From Cellulomonas fimi (lineage in GTDB: Bacteria > Actinomycetota > Actinomycetes > Actinomycetales > Cellulomonadaceae), in the NCBI RefSeq assembly GCF_012952065.1, contig NZ_JABCJJ010000016.1, positions 1 through 64,000 of the forward strand: a DNA stretch of 64,000 nt. Direction: 5' to 3'. The position numbers and the translations under genes were made by a program. Numbering within the stretch: position 1 is the first letter of the stretch; the number at the start of each line of letters is the position of its first letter. This document shows, one piece after another, positions 39,443 to 47,150 of this stretch. Under the pieces are notes generated by a model, which saw only the letters and a program-made list of their open reading frames with translations, did not search any database and was not told where the DNA came from.

Positions 39443-39521
39443 GACCCGCTCCGGTCCACGTCGAGGCCCGCCGGCGTCGTCGACGACGGGTGTGGACATT
39501 GTGACGCGCTCGACGAACTTC

Positions 39522-39539
39522 GTGTGCCGTAGACCACAC
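39522..39539. promoter_or_regulatory. Dyad between ald and the Lrp/AsnC gene
   Basis: GTGTG-N8-CACAC forms an 18-bp inverted repeat in the 128-bp divergent gap. It lies 31 bp before the regulator's ATG and 79 bp before that of ald. It is a candidate binding site for the adjacent Lrp-type regulator. Confidence 0.4.
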
Positions 39540-39557
39540 ATCCCGCAGATCATTCGA

Positions 39558-39563
39558 TAGCCT
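39558..39563 (+). promoter_or_regulatory. Lrp gene -10 element, probable leaderless start
   Basis: TAGCCT ends 7 nt before the ATG at 39571. Confidence 0.45.
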
Positions 39564-39570
39564 CCGCCTC

Positions 39571-40092
39571 ATGACCGGCCCTCGTTCGGCACAGGGTCGC
39601 CCCCCGGCCGCGTCACCGTCGCATGTTCGGGCGGTGGCGCTCGACGACGTGGACCGCCGCCTCGTCCGGCTGCTCGAGGAGGACGCGCGCATGCCGAACA
39701 ACGCCCTGGCTGCCGCGGTCGGCGTCGCACCCTCCACCTGCCTGGCGCGCGTGCGGGCGCTGCGCGAGCGCGGGGTGATCCGGGGGTTCCACGCGGAGAT
39801 CGACCCCGCCGCGGTCGGCCGCGGGCTCCAGGCCATGATCGCCGTCCGGATGCAGGCCGGTGCACGCGCTCAGCTCCGGGACTTCGCGCGTCGCGTGGCG
39901 GACCGTCCCGAGGTGATGGACCTGTACTTCGTGGCGGGCGCGGACGACTTCCTCATCCACGTGGCCGTGAAGGACACCGCGACCCTGCGCGCCTTCGTGG
40001 TGGACCAGCTGAGCGCTCGGCCGGAGGTCGCCGTCACGCAGACGAGCCTGATCTTCGAGCACCTGCCGGCGGCGGGGTCGGGCTTCGTCTGA
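39571..40092 (+). CDS. Lrp/AsnC family transcriptional regulator
   Basis: A 173-residue regulator. After a 23-residue tail comes the AsnC winged helix LDDVDRRLVRLLEEDARMPNNALAAAVGVAPSTCLARVRALRERGVI, then a RAM ligand-binding domain (about 85-165). Position and orientation next to ald match the alanine/leucine-responsive regulators (AldR-like) known in mycobacteria. It probably activates ald and controls itself. A strong hairpin follows. Confidence 0.93.
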   Translation: MTGPRSAQGRPPAASPSHVRAVALDDVDRRLVRLLEEDARMPNNALAAAVGVAPSTCLARVRALRERGVIRGFHAEIDPAAVGRGLQAMIAVRMQAGARAQLRDFARRVADRPEVMDLYFVAGADDFLIHVAVKDTATLRAFVVDQLSARPEVAVTQTSLIFEHLPAAGSGFV

Positions 40093-40129
40093 ACGCGCGT
40101 GCCGCGCGAACCCACCGGCGTCGGGGACG

Positions 40130-40173
40130 ACGACGGCCCCCGACCCGCGTCTCTACGGGCCGGGGGCCGTCGT
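40130..40173 (+). terminator. Terminator after the Lrp/AsnC gene
   Basis: Arms ACGACGGCCCCCG (40130-40142) and its exact complement (40161-40173) form a 13-bp stem with an 18-nt loop that can pair further (CCCG/CGGG). It begins 37 bp after the stop codon. Confidence 0.75.
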
Positions 40174-40451
40174 ACGTCCCGGGCCAGCATCGTCTGCGCC
40201 ACCGTCCACCGCGCCCGCTTGTCCTGGTCTCGCGCGGCTTGAACCGCCCCCGGCCAGTTGGGGGCTGTCAGTGACGTGCCACCCGGTCCGTGGCCGTCCA
40301 CCCCTCACGAGGGGCGCGTTCCACGACCGGGCCGGTCCTTCGCGGCGGGATGCTGGCACCACCACGCAGACCGGGAACTGCTCCACCCGCGGCGTGAGCC
40401 GCGAGCGCCCGACCTATCGGCCGCTGCCTGAGCAGTATGAGGGGTTCAACG
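40174..40451. other. Structured non-coding gap
   Basis: No coding frame with the usual codon bias is seen. Several hairpins occur: GCCCCC/GGGGGC around 40247-40266, CCCCT/AGGGG around 40303-40316, and GCGGC/GCCGC around 40391-40404. Some may terminate the minus-strand flavoprotein gene. No tRNA or known RNA family is recognised. Confidence 0.35.
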
Positions 40452-41420
40452 TCACCGGGTCGACAGGATATTCCGCCGCCTCGCGTCGACCGCGCGCGCG
40501 ACGTCGTCGTCCACCAGGTCGGTGTTGAGGGCGGCGCCCACCTGGGCACCCGCCGCGGCCGCGCCGACGACCTGCGCCGCGGGGTCGACGACGTTCCCCG
40601 CCGCCCACACGCCCGGCACGGTGGTCCGGCCGCGGGCATCGGCCTCGAGGACCACGCACGAGCCACGGTCCGTGGTCGCGAGCCCGAGAGACGTCAGGGA
40701 GCCGACCTGCGCGATCCCGCGGGGGCTGACCGCGACGACGTCCCGGGCCATCAGCTCTCCCGAGGCCAGCCGGACGCCGACCAGCCGGTCGTCCTCGGTG
40801 ACGAGCCCGTCGACGTGGCCCTCGACGACGACCACGTCACGCGCCTCGAGCTGCTCGCGCTCGGCGTCGGTCGGTGGAGCCGCGCTGTGCCGGAGGAGGA
40901 CCACGTCCGGCGACCACTGGCGGAAGACGAGGGCCTGGTGCACCGCCTCCGGTCCGGTGGCAAGCACGCCGATGGCGCGGCCCCGCACTTCGTGCCCGTG
41001 GCAGTAGGGGCAGTGCAGCACGTCGCGTCCCCACCGCGCGCGGACGCCCGGCACGTCCGGCAGCTCGTCGACCAGTCCGGTGGCGACCAGGAGACGCCGG
41101 CTGGGCACGACCGCGCCCCCCTCGAGGACCACGCTGAAGCCGTCCGGGGCCCTCCCGGCCGACACGACCCGGCCGTGCACGACCTCGCCGCCATAGGCGT
41201 GCACCTCGTCGCGGCCGCGGCTGATCAGGTCAGCGGGTCGGACGCCGTCCAGGGCGAGGAGGCCGTGCACCGCCTCGGCGGAGGCGTTGCGGTGCTCACC
41301 GGCGTCGACCACCAGCACCGCACGACCCGCGCGTGCGAGGACCACCGCGGCGCTGAGGCCGGCGGCTCCCCCACCGACCACGACGACGTCGTACCTGTCC
41401 AGGGCGGGCTCCGGCGTCAT
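40452..41420 (-). CDS. Thioredoxin-reductase-like NAD(P)/FAD oxidoreductase
   Basis: A 322-residue flavoprotein. The FAD motif VVVGGGAAGLSAAVVLARAG is at the N-terminus, the NAD(P) motif is a degenerate IGVLATGPEAVHQAL, and the redox pair is in HCPYCHGHEV (about 136-145). The C-terminal GVWAAGNVVDPAAQVVGAAAAGAQ is typical. The CPYCHGxE form is seen in TrxB-like disulfide-forming or stand-alone oxidoreductases rather than housekeeping TrxB (CATCDG). Its partner thiol is unknown. The zinc-ribbon gene lies 21 bp upstream. Confidence 0.9.
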   Translation of the reverse strand: MTPEPALDRYDVVVVGGGAAGLSAAVVLARAGRAVLVVDAGEHRNASAEAVHGLLALDGVRPADLISRGRDEVHAYGGEVVHGRVVSAGRAPDGFSVVLEGGAVVPSRRLLVATGLVDELPDVPGVRARWGRDVLHCPYCHGHEVRGRAIGVLATGPEAVHQALVFRQWSPDVVLLRHSAAPPTDAEREQLEARDVVVVEGHVDGLVTEDDRLVGVRLASGELMARDVVAVSPRGIAQVGSLTSLGLATTDRGSCVVLEADARGRTTVPGVWAAGNVVDPAAQVVGAAAAGAQVGAALNTDLVDDDVARAVDARRRNILSTR

Positions 41421-41441
41421 GCCCGGGGCTCTCCCCGCACG

Positions 41442-41672
41442 TCAGTGCGACGCATCGAGCTGCAGCACCGCGGGCGACCACTCGCCGCCGCAGACGGTGC
41501 ACCGCACGATCTCCTGGCCGCCGCCGAGCGGGACGAGCGGGATCCAGAAGACGTGGAACCACGTGCGGACGTCGGCGTGCTCGTAGGAGCGCTGGTCGTA
41601 GCAGAACGGGCAGTGGAAGACGCCGCTGCCGAGCGAGCGGCGCCGGAGCCGGGTGCCGAAGAACAGGAACAT
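41442..41672 (-). CDS. Zinc-ribbon protein
   Basis: A 76-residue protein starting MFLFFGTRLRRRS. Two CxxC knuckles, CPFC (about 21-24) and CTVC (about 58-61), would bind one zinc. A hydrophobic stretch WFHVFWIPLVPLGG lies between them. This matches small zinc-ribbon proteins of unknown function in actinobacteria. It lies directly upstream of the flavoprotein gene. Confidence 0.85.
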   Translation of the reverse strand: MFLFFGTRLRRRSLGSGVFHCPFCYDQRSYEHADVRTWFHVFWIPLVPLGGGQEIVRCTVCGGEWSPAVLQLDASH

Positions 41673-41741
41673 CTGTTCAATGTCGCACGCGTCACGAGGT
41701 CCGGCACGGCGACCGACGGACCGCCGGGCGTGCGTCGACGC

Positions 41742-41993
41742 TCAGAGCCCGGCGGCCTCCGCCCACGCCACGGCGTCGGACCGGCTCGACACACCGAGCT
41801 TGCGGTAGACGCTGCGCACCTGCGACTTGACCGTGTTGCGAGACACCCAGAGGCCCGCAGCGATGTCCTCGAGCGTCGCCGGCCGCGCCAGGTTGCGCAG
41901 CACCACGAGCTCACGCCGCGTCAACGGCTCGATCGGCGGAACCGGGCGGACGTGCGTGCCTGGCAGCACACCGTCGAGCTCGAGAGCAGACAT
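41742..41993 (-). CDS. HTH-only LuxR-type regulator
   Basis: An 83-residue protein that is almost only a LuxR/FixJ DNA-binding domain: LTRRELVVLRNLARPATLEDIAAGLWVSRNTVKSQVRSVYRKLGVSSRSDAVAWAEAAGL. No receiver, PAS or ATPase domain precedes it. The ATG at 41991-41993 has a strong GGAGG six bases upstream, so it is probably genuinely this short rather than truncated. It is divergent from the frameshifted membrane-protein gene. Confidence 0.85.
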   Translation of the reverse strand: MSALELDGVLPGTHVRPVPPIEPLTRRELVVLRNLARPATLEDIAAGLWVSRNTVKSQVRSVYRKLGVSSRSDAVAWAEAAGL

Positions 41994-42343
41994 GGTGACC
42001 TCCGTCGTCACGGGCCCGAGGCCCGCTGGTGGGTGCGACACTCCGGACATTCCTGGTACACGTGCGAGGACCCGGCGCGGTTCGACCGCGTGGGTGCTCT
42101 CCCCCGAGGACGGGCCGGGCGCCGTCCTGATACATCGGGCGCCCTCCCGCGGCCGCGGCATGACGATCTCGACGCCCGACGCCGCCCCGACCGCTTCGAG
42201 CCAATCGTCCGTTCCGCCGCCCTGACCTGCTGCTCTGCATCCCGGTCGCGGCCCTGAACAACTTGTGCAACGATTTCAGCAACGCGCTGGTTCACATCCG
42301 TGGACCAGCGCTTCACTGTCCACACCACCGGGAGCACTCCTTC
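41994..42343. other. Divergent control region
   Basis: A 350-bp gap between the LuxR-type gene and the membrane-protein gene. Open frames exist but lack a credible start and recognisable content. An inverted repeat (42284-42291 with 42304-42311) lies close to the membrane-protein gene. Confidence 0.35.
42284..42311. promoter_or_regulatory. Inverted repeat upstream of membrane-protein gene
   Basis: GCGCTGGT and ACCAGCGC are perfect 8-bp arms separated by 12 bp, ending 32 bp before the ATG at 42344. It could be an operator or a leader hairpin. The neighbouring LuxR-type protein is a candidate binder. Confidence 0.3.
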
Positions 42344-42849
42344 ATGGCCGCATCGACCAACCCCCACGCCACCGAGCGCACGTCGCTCACGCACCGTCGC
42401 GCCAAGACCACTGGTCTCGCGGTCACCGCGGCCGGCGTCGTCCTGTTCAACATCTCGCCGCTCCTCAACTGGGTGAACCCGGACGACGGCGCGGATCCTC
42501 GTACGGCTACGAGACCGACTCGCTCGTCCCGTTCATCGCCTACCTCGGTCTCGGCCTGCTGGCGGCGCTGTTCTACGCCGGCAAGCGCGCGCGCCGCGGA
42601 CAGCACCGCGGCCTGACCCTGGTCTCGATGGCCGTCGGCATCGCTGCTGCCATCCAGAGCCTCGCCTTCGCGCTGAACCCGATGGGTGGCCTCGAGCGGG
42701 GGGACGACCTCTCGACGGACATCGGTGTCTGGGTCGGGTCCCTCGGTGCAGCGATCTGGGCCGTCGGCTCGTACCTGCTCGCCAAGGAGGTCGAGGGCGA
42801 TGACGAGGACGCCGTCGACGACGTGCGTGTCACGTCCGCCCACCGCTGA
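42344..42849 (+). pseudogene. Frameshifted four-helix membrane protein gene
   Basis: Reading from the ATG at 42344 gives MAASTNPHATERTSL, then a membrane segment TTGLAVTAAGVVLFNISPLLNWV. At about 42490-42500 (after DDGAD) the frame must shift by one base to continue as SYGYETDSLVPFIAYLGLGLLAALFYAG, followed by two more membrane segments (SMAVGIAAAIQSLAFALN, VGSLGAAIWAVGSYLLA) and an acidic tail ending at 42849. Both parts have strong coding character, so a single-base deletion in the DNA or the assembly is likely. The family is unknown to me. Confidence 0.8.
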
Positions 42850-42916
42850 CATGAGCGGACCTGGCGGCGCGCTGGGCCCGGCGGCGGGTCCGGCCGGCGG
42901 CAGGTAGCAGGACACG

Positions 42917-42945
42917 AGAGGGGGCGGCCGATGCCGCCCCCTTTT
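42917..42945 (+). terminator. Intrinsic terminator
   Basis: GGGGGCGGC (42920-42928) and GCCGCCCCC (42933-42941) pair around CGAT, followed by TTTT. It closes the membrane-protein unit. Confidence 0.85.
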
Positions 42946-43075
42946 CGTCCTGCCGACAGCGTGGACGGCGTCGACATCGCCGTCTCCGGTGGAGACGAGA
43001 CGAAGAGAGCTCCCGTGAGACGCCGGACCACGTGATGACCACGAAAGCCCCTGCCCGGCGTTTTCGTACGCCGGG

Positions 43076-43348
43076 GTGCGCACGACGGCGTTGAGTGAAG
43101 CTCGGACGCCGTCCGAGCCGGTGGTGCGCTACGTCGCCGGGCTCCAGTCGCTGAACGGGCCGGGGATAGCCCTGTCCGAGGAGGACCGCAAGGAGGTGGC
43201 CGATGCGCTCGACGGGGCCCTCAAGGGCTGCATGATGAACGGTGTGCACGTCGACGCGATGTACCGCTTCAACCTGGACGAGTCGTCGTCGTGCTCGCTG
43301 GCCGTCACGGTCGCCGTCGGCAACTCCGGTTTCGGGGTCTACCCATGA
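43076..43348 (+). CDS. Small protein coupled to an ABC transporter
   Basis: A 90-residue protein with strong GC-third-position bias from about residue 15. It has a hydrophilic helix LSEEDRKEVADALDGALKG, two cysteines (CMMNG and SSSCSL) and a beta-like C-terminus SCSLAVTVAVGNSGFGVYP. No signal peptide is visible from the only available start, a GTG just after a small hairpin (43055-43074). Its stop overlaps the ABC ATPase start (ATGA). I do not recognise it; it could be a secreted or accessory component of the transporter, or a regulator. Confidence 0.6.
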   Translation: MRTTALSEARTPSEPVVRYVAGLQSLNGPGIALSEEDRKEVADALDGALKGCMMNGVHVDAMYRFNLDESSSCSLAVTVAVGNSGFGVYP

Positions 43349-43980
43349 TCGAGGTCTCGGACCTGTCCCGCTCCTACGCGAACAGCCGCGCGCCGGTGAT
43401 CTCGGGCCTGAGCTTCTCCGTGCGCCGGGGCGAGATCCTGTGGGTCGCCGGCCCGTCCGGCAGCGGCAAGACCACGCTGCTCAACGTTCTCGGGCTGCTC
43501 TCGACAGCGAACTCGGGGGAGTACCGGATCGATGGCCAGGAGATGCTCGGCGCACCGCAGCAGGTGCGCGCACGATCTCGGCGCGACGTCGTGAGCACCG
43601 TCTTCCAGCGGGGCAACCTCTTCGCGCACCTCAGCGCGGTCGACAACGTCCTGGTGGGGATGCACCCGAAGGAGCGGTCGGTCGCCGAGGCGAGCCTCGC
43701 CGCGGTCGGGATGGCGGGCAGGGAGCGGCAGCCGGCCGGTCTGATGTCCGGCGGGGAGCAGGGGCGCGTGGCGATCGCGCGGGCCACCGCGCGGAGGACG
43801 CCGGTGCTCCTCGCCGACGAACCCGTCTCCGGTCTGGACGACGCGAACGCGTCCGCGGTGCTGCAGCTGCTCGAGCAGGCCGGCGCCTCCGGGGTCGCCG
43901 TCGTGGTCGTCTCGCACGATCCCCGGGTGGGCCCGATCGCCAGCGCGACCCTGACGCTCCCGGCACGGCAGGCGGCATGA
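43345..43980 (+). CDS. ABC transporter ATPase, MacB/LolD type
   Basis: A 211-residue ATPase. It has Walker A GPSGSGKTT, a Q-loop in VFQRGNLFAHLS, the signature MSGGEQGRVAIARA (Met for the usual Leu), Walker B VLLADEPVSGLD and the switch His in VVSHDPR. The short form and motif set fit the MacB/LolD/FtsE group that works with FtsX-type permeases in mechanotransmission or extrusion. It overlaps its neighbours on both sides by ATGA. Confidence 0.92.
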   Translation: MIEVSDLSRSYANSRAPVISGLSFSVRRGEILWVAGPSGSGKTTLLNVLGLLSTANSGEYRIDGQEMLGAPQQVRARSRRDVVSTVFQRGNLFAHLSAVDNVLVGMHPKERSVAEASLAAVGMAGRERQPAGLMSGGEQGRVAIARATARRTPVLLADEPVSGLDDANASAVLQLLEQAGASGVAVVVVSHDPRVGPIASATLTLPARQAA

Positions 43981-45224
43981 ACAGCCACACGCTGCTCGTC
44001 GCCAACACGCGGCAGACCCTCCGGCGGTTCCGCGCTCTTCTCGGAGCGCTGGTCGTGGGCATGGCGCTGCTCGTCGCCTCGGCGGCGGTGGTCGGCAGCC
44101 AGGTCGTGGCCGGCGCGCGCACCCTGGACAGCGACTCCAGCCTGACGTCGATCGAGCTGCTCGGCGTCGCACCGTCGGGGACGCCCCGGGAGCTGACACC
44201 TGAGTCGCTCGAGGAGATCCGGGCACTTCAGGGCGCGGTCGAGGTCGTGGGCGCGGCGAGCGTCGGGGTGTCCCTCTCGGACCCGCAGGGCGGGGAGACC
44301 GGAGACACCGCCTTCGACGGCGTGTTCTGGGCCATGCCGCGCTTCTCGTGGTCGCAACCGCCGGTCGTCGAGGCGGCGAGCGGCTGGTCCGCCGACAACG
44401 TCCTCGGCCCGGGTCAGGCGCTCCTACCCAGCACCTACCTCGGCGAGGACCTGAGCCCGCTCGTGGGCAAGACGCTCACGCTGGAGTACACCCGGCGGAC
44501 CGGGTCGCAGGCGGGCGTCCCCGAATTGATGACCATCGAGGTCGTCGGAGTGTTCGACAACACGGACCCGAAGCGGGACGGCGACTCCGCGCTCTACCTC
44601 GACGTCGGCGATTTCGAGCGCGTCTACGCGTCCCTCCTCGGCGCCTCCGACGGGCGGGTGCCCGCAAGCGGCTCGTACAACGCCGGCTGGGTCAAGGCCG
44701 CGTCCGTGGCCGACGCCGAGCGGCTCGCCCAGGAGCTGACGGATCTCGGCTACTACGTCAACGCAGGTGGTGGCGAGGCGAACCTCCCCCCTGCGCTCGC
44801 GGTGCTGCAGCAGGTGAACGCCGTGATCGCCGTTTCGCTCGGGCTCTTCGGCGTCGGGATCGGGATGACCCTTGCCGGCACGTGGTCCCACCTGCGCCGG
44901 TGGGACGTCGGAGTGCTGACGTCGCTCGGCTGGTCCTCCAGGGAGATCATGCGCACCTACCTGGCGGAGCTGGCGATCGTGGGGCTGGCCGTCGGAGCCG
45001 TCGCGGCGGCCGTCGGGACGGTCCTCACGGTCGTCACCGGCGTCGTGGCGCACGAGACCGCGCTGCTGGGCTCGGGACCAACTCCGCTCCTCGCCTGGCC
45101 GCCGGTCACGTGGCTCCTCGGCGTCGTCGTCGCGGTGCCCGCGGCACTGCTGCTGGGCGCCTTCGTCCGGGTGCTGAGGCTCAGCCGGACGGAGCCCGAC
45201 GACGCCCTGCGCCGCATCGACTGA
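43977..45224 (+). CDS. FtsX/MacB-type ABC permease
   Basis: A 415-residue permease. One membrane segment (ALLGALVVGMALLVASAAVVG) is followed by a large extracytoplasmic domain (about 45-280) and then three more segments (VIAVSLGLFGVGIGMTLA, LAIVGLAVGAVAAAVGTVLTVV, WLLGVVVAVPAALLLGAFV), the classic MacB/FtsX layout. The segment between the last helices has the coupling-helix-like LTSLGWSSREIMRTYLAEL. The substrate is unknown. It starts within the stop of the ATPase gene. Confidence 0.9.
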   Translation: MNSHTLLVANTRQTLRRFRALLGALVVGMALLVASAAVVGSQVVAGARTLDSDSSLTSIELLGVAPSGTPRELTPESLEEIRALQGAVEVVGAASVGVSLSDPQGGETGDTAFDGVFWAMPRFSWSQPPVVEAASGWSADNVLGPGQALLPSTYLGEDLSPLVGKTLTLEYTRRTGSQAGVPELMTIEVVGVFDNTDPKRDGDSALYLDVGDFERVYASLLGASDGRVPASGSYNAGWVKAASVADAERLAQELTDLGYYVNAGGGEANLPPALAVLQQVNAVIAVSLGLFGVGIGMTLAGTWSHLRRWDVGVLTSLGWSSREIMRTYLAELAIVGLAVGAVAAAVGTVLTVVTGVVAHETALLGSGPTPLLAWPPVTWLLGVVVAVPAALLLGAFVRVLRLSRTEPDDALRRID

Positions 45225-45664
45225 CGCCGAGGGCCACGAGAGACGCACCCAGGCTGATCGCTCCGCACCTGACGACCGATGGGCCGAGGAGCGACGCCGA
45301 TCGGACCTGAGCACCGCGGCGCGGCGATCGGGGCCGAGGCGTTCCGGCACGGCCTGGTCAACGCGTGCGTGCTGCTCCTGTGCGCGGTGCTCGTCGGCGG
45401 CGGCACGCCGGCACTGCCCCGGGGCGTACGAGTCGACATTTCGACGAGGACGCCTCACGGATGGCCATGAAGACTCGGGCCCCGACGGTGTGACGTGCCG
45501 TCCTGGGACGCATCCCGCCCCGGACACGACCGTGCCCCCGCTGTGGAACGGGGGGCACGGTCGCCTGCTGTCTCAACAGATCTTGGCGGGCGGATCGCCC
45601 GGTACCGCTGGTCGAACTGGCCGTCTGGGCAGGTAAGCCGCTGACGCGGACATAGCGCCCTGGG
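45225..45664. other. Gap between permease gene and tRNA-Leu
   Basis: About 440 bp with no firm gene. A short hydrophobic reading (HGLVNACVLLLCAVLVGGG) occurs near 45350-45400 but has no credible start or context. A strong hairpin is at 45527-45563. No integrase or repeat of the tRNA 3' end is seen. Confidence 0.4.
45527..45563. terminator. Hairpin downstream of tRNA-Leu
   Basis: A perfect 13-bp stem, CGACCGTGCCCCC (45527-45539) with its complement (45551-45563), and an 11-nt loop. On the minus strand it follows the tRNA by about 100 bp; on the plus strand it could also end the ABC cassette transcript. Confidence 0.6.
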
Positions 45665-45747
45665 TGTCCGGAGGGGGACTTGAACCCCCACGCCCGTTAG
45701 GGCACTAGCACCTCAAGCTAGCGCGTCTGCCATTCCGCCACCCGGAC
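45665..45747 (-). tRNA. tRNA-Leu (anticodon GAG)
   Basis: The minus strand folds as a class II tRNA. Acceptor arms GTCCGGG and TCCGGAC pair, the anticodon arm is GCTAGCTTGAGGTGCTAGT with anticodon GAG, a long variable arm GCCCTAACGGGC follows, and the T arm is GGGGGTTCAAGTCCCCC. The CCA end is not encoded. It reads codons CUC and CUU, of which CUC is very common here. Confidence 0.95.
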
Positions 45748-45884
45748 AGGTGGGCCTTGCGGGGAGCATCTCCCCGTCAGGCGCGGCCGTAAAGATAGCA
45801 CGGAGAGAGCACCCGGCGAGCATCGCTGCGGAGGTGCAGACTGGCGCCGACACCGCCGGCGGTCGCGATCGTGAAGAGGGTCAC

Positions 45885-47117
45885 ATGGTGGATCAGGACG
45901 GCTCGCTCGCCGGTCCGGGCGAGCGGGTGAGCCAGGCGACGAAGCACCTCGTGGGGGCCAGCCCGGCCGCTCGCCGGGTGGCCGGCGCGCGCCGCAACCC
46001 GTCGGTGATCGGGTTCGAGCAGACGGCCCCGCACTGGCTCCGGACGATGGCCGGGATCTCCTGGCGGCTGCTGGTGGTGGTGGCCGCCGTCGTCCTGGTC
46101 TTCTACGCGACGTCGCGCGTCCAGCTCCTGTTCGTCGCGGTCTTCATCGGCCTCGTCTTCACCGCCGTCCTCCGGCCGGCGGTCGAGCTCCTGAGCCGGT
46201 TCCTGCCGCGCGGGCTGGCGACGGCGGTGTCGCTGCTCGGCGGATTCCTCGTGCTCGCCGGCCTGCTCACGTACGTCGGGCTCTCGGTGGCGGGCCAGTG
46301 GGTCGTGCTCTCCGAGCAGTTCGGCAGCGGCGTCGAGGACATCAAGGGCTGGTTGATCGACGGCCCGTTGCCGTTCGTCATCACCGACGCGCAGATCGAC
46401 GAGTGGATCACCGAGGGGCAGACCTGGCTGCAGCAGAACAGCGACGAGCTGGCCGGTCAGGCGGCGCAGGGGGCAGGCTCCGTCGTCGAGGTGTTCGCGG
46501 CCCTCGCCCTCGCCACCTTCTGCTCGGTCTTCTTCCTGGCCCGGGGCAGCCAGATGTGGACGTGGTTCCTCAACCAGCTGCCCGCACGGGTCCGCGAGAC
46601 CTGGCAGACCGCAGGAGGCGCAGGCTGGTACACGTTCTCCGGGTACACCCGGGGGACGGTCATCATCGCGGTCGCGGACGGGGTGCTGGCATTCCTGCTG
46701 CTGGGCATCGTCGGGGTCCCCCTCGCTGCACCGCTCGCAGTGCTGGTGCTGATCGGGGCGTTCATCCCCTTGATCGGGGCGCCGGCGGCCATGGTCGTGG
46801 CGATGATCGTGGCACTGGCGGCGAACGGCCCGGTCCAGGCCGTGATCGTGGGGGTCGGCATCGCGCTCATCGGGCAGTTCGAGGGACACATCCTCCAGCC
46901 GCTCGTCATGGGCAAGCAGGTCCACCTGCACCCCGTCGCGGTCGCCCTCGCCGTGACGGGTGGCACGCTGACGGCAGGCATCCTCGGCGCCGTGATCTCC
47001 GTCCCGCTCATCGCGGTCGCGTGGGCGATCTTCTCCCGGCTCCGCCGCATGGACCCGCCGATGGACGAGACCGAGGAGGAGGACGCGATCGAGTCCGTCG
47101 AGCCGATCGACGAGTAG
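45885..47117 (+). CDS. AI-2E family transporter (membrane permease)
   Basis: A 410-residue polytopic protein. A 55-residue cytosolic N-terminus precedes two paired segments (LLVVVAAVVLVFYATSRV, LLFVAVFIGLVFTAVL), a soluble domain with DEWITEGQTWLQQN, and a C-terminal bundle with GVPLAAPLAVLVLIGAFIPLIGAP and EGHILQPLVMGKQVHLHPVAV, the family signature. Members export AI-2 in E. coli or act as ion antiporters; the substrate here is unknown. The ATG follows GAAGAGGG. The protein ends in an acidic tail. Confidence 0.92.
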   Translation: MVDQDGSLAGPGERVSQATKHLVGASPAARRVAGARRNPSVIGFEQTAPHWLRTMAGISWRLLVVVAAVVLVFYATSRVQLLFVAVFIGLVFTAVLRPAVELLSRFLPRGLATAVSLLGGFLVLAGLLTYVGLSVAGQWVVLSEQFGSGVEDIKGWLIDGPLPFVITDAQIDEWITEGQTWLQQNSDELAGQAAQGAGSVVEVFAALALATFCSVFFLARGSQMWTWFLNQLPARVRETWQTAGGAGWYTFSGYTRGTVIIAVADGVLAFLLLGIVGVPLAAPLAVLVLIGAFIPLIGAPAAMVVAMIVALAANGPVQAVIVGVGIALIGQFEGHILQPLVMGKQVHLHPVAVALAVTGGTLTAGILGAVISVPLIAVAWAIFSRLRRMDPPMDETEEEDAIESVEPIDE

Positions 47118-47150
47118 CGCTCGCACCCGCCGCGCTGCTCGTCGGCGCGG

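Noticed and set aside
40225-40260. Copy of the tRNA-Leu 3' end (CTTGAACC) as an attachment site for an island
   Set aside because: Only eight bases match, and the flanks differ from the tRNA. This can occur by chance, and no integrase is present.
40093-40451. A tRNA or other known RNA gene
   Set aside because: GTTC-like triplets occur, but no cloverleaf arms could be assembled on either strand.
43076-45224. Lactococcin 972-type bacteriocin operon
   Set aside because: The gene order is suggestive, but the small protein has no signal peptide and none of the family's sequence features, and the permease has a MacB-like layout.
45279-45470. 63-residue hydrophobic reading frame after the permease gene
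   Set aside because: No ribosome site, no recognisable content and mixed codon bias. Possibly a gene remnant, but not supportable.
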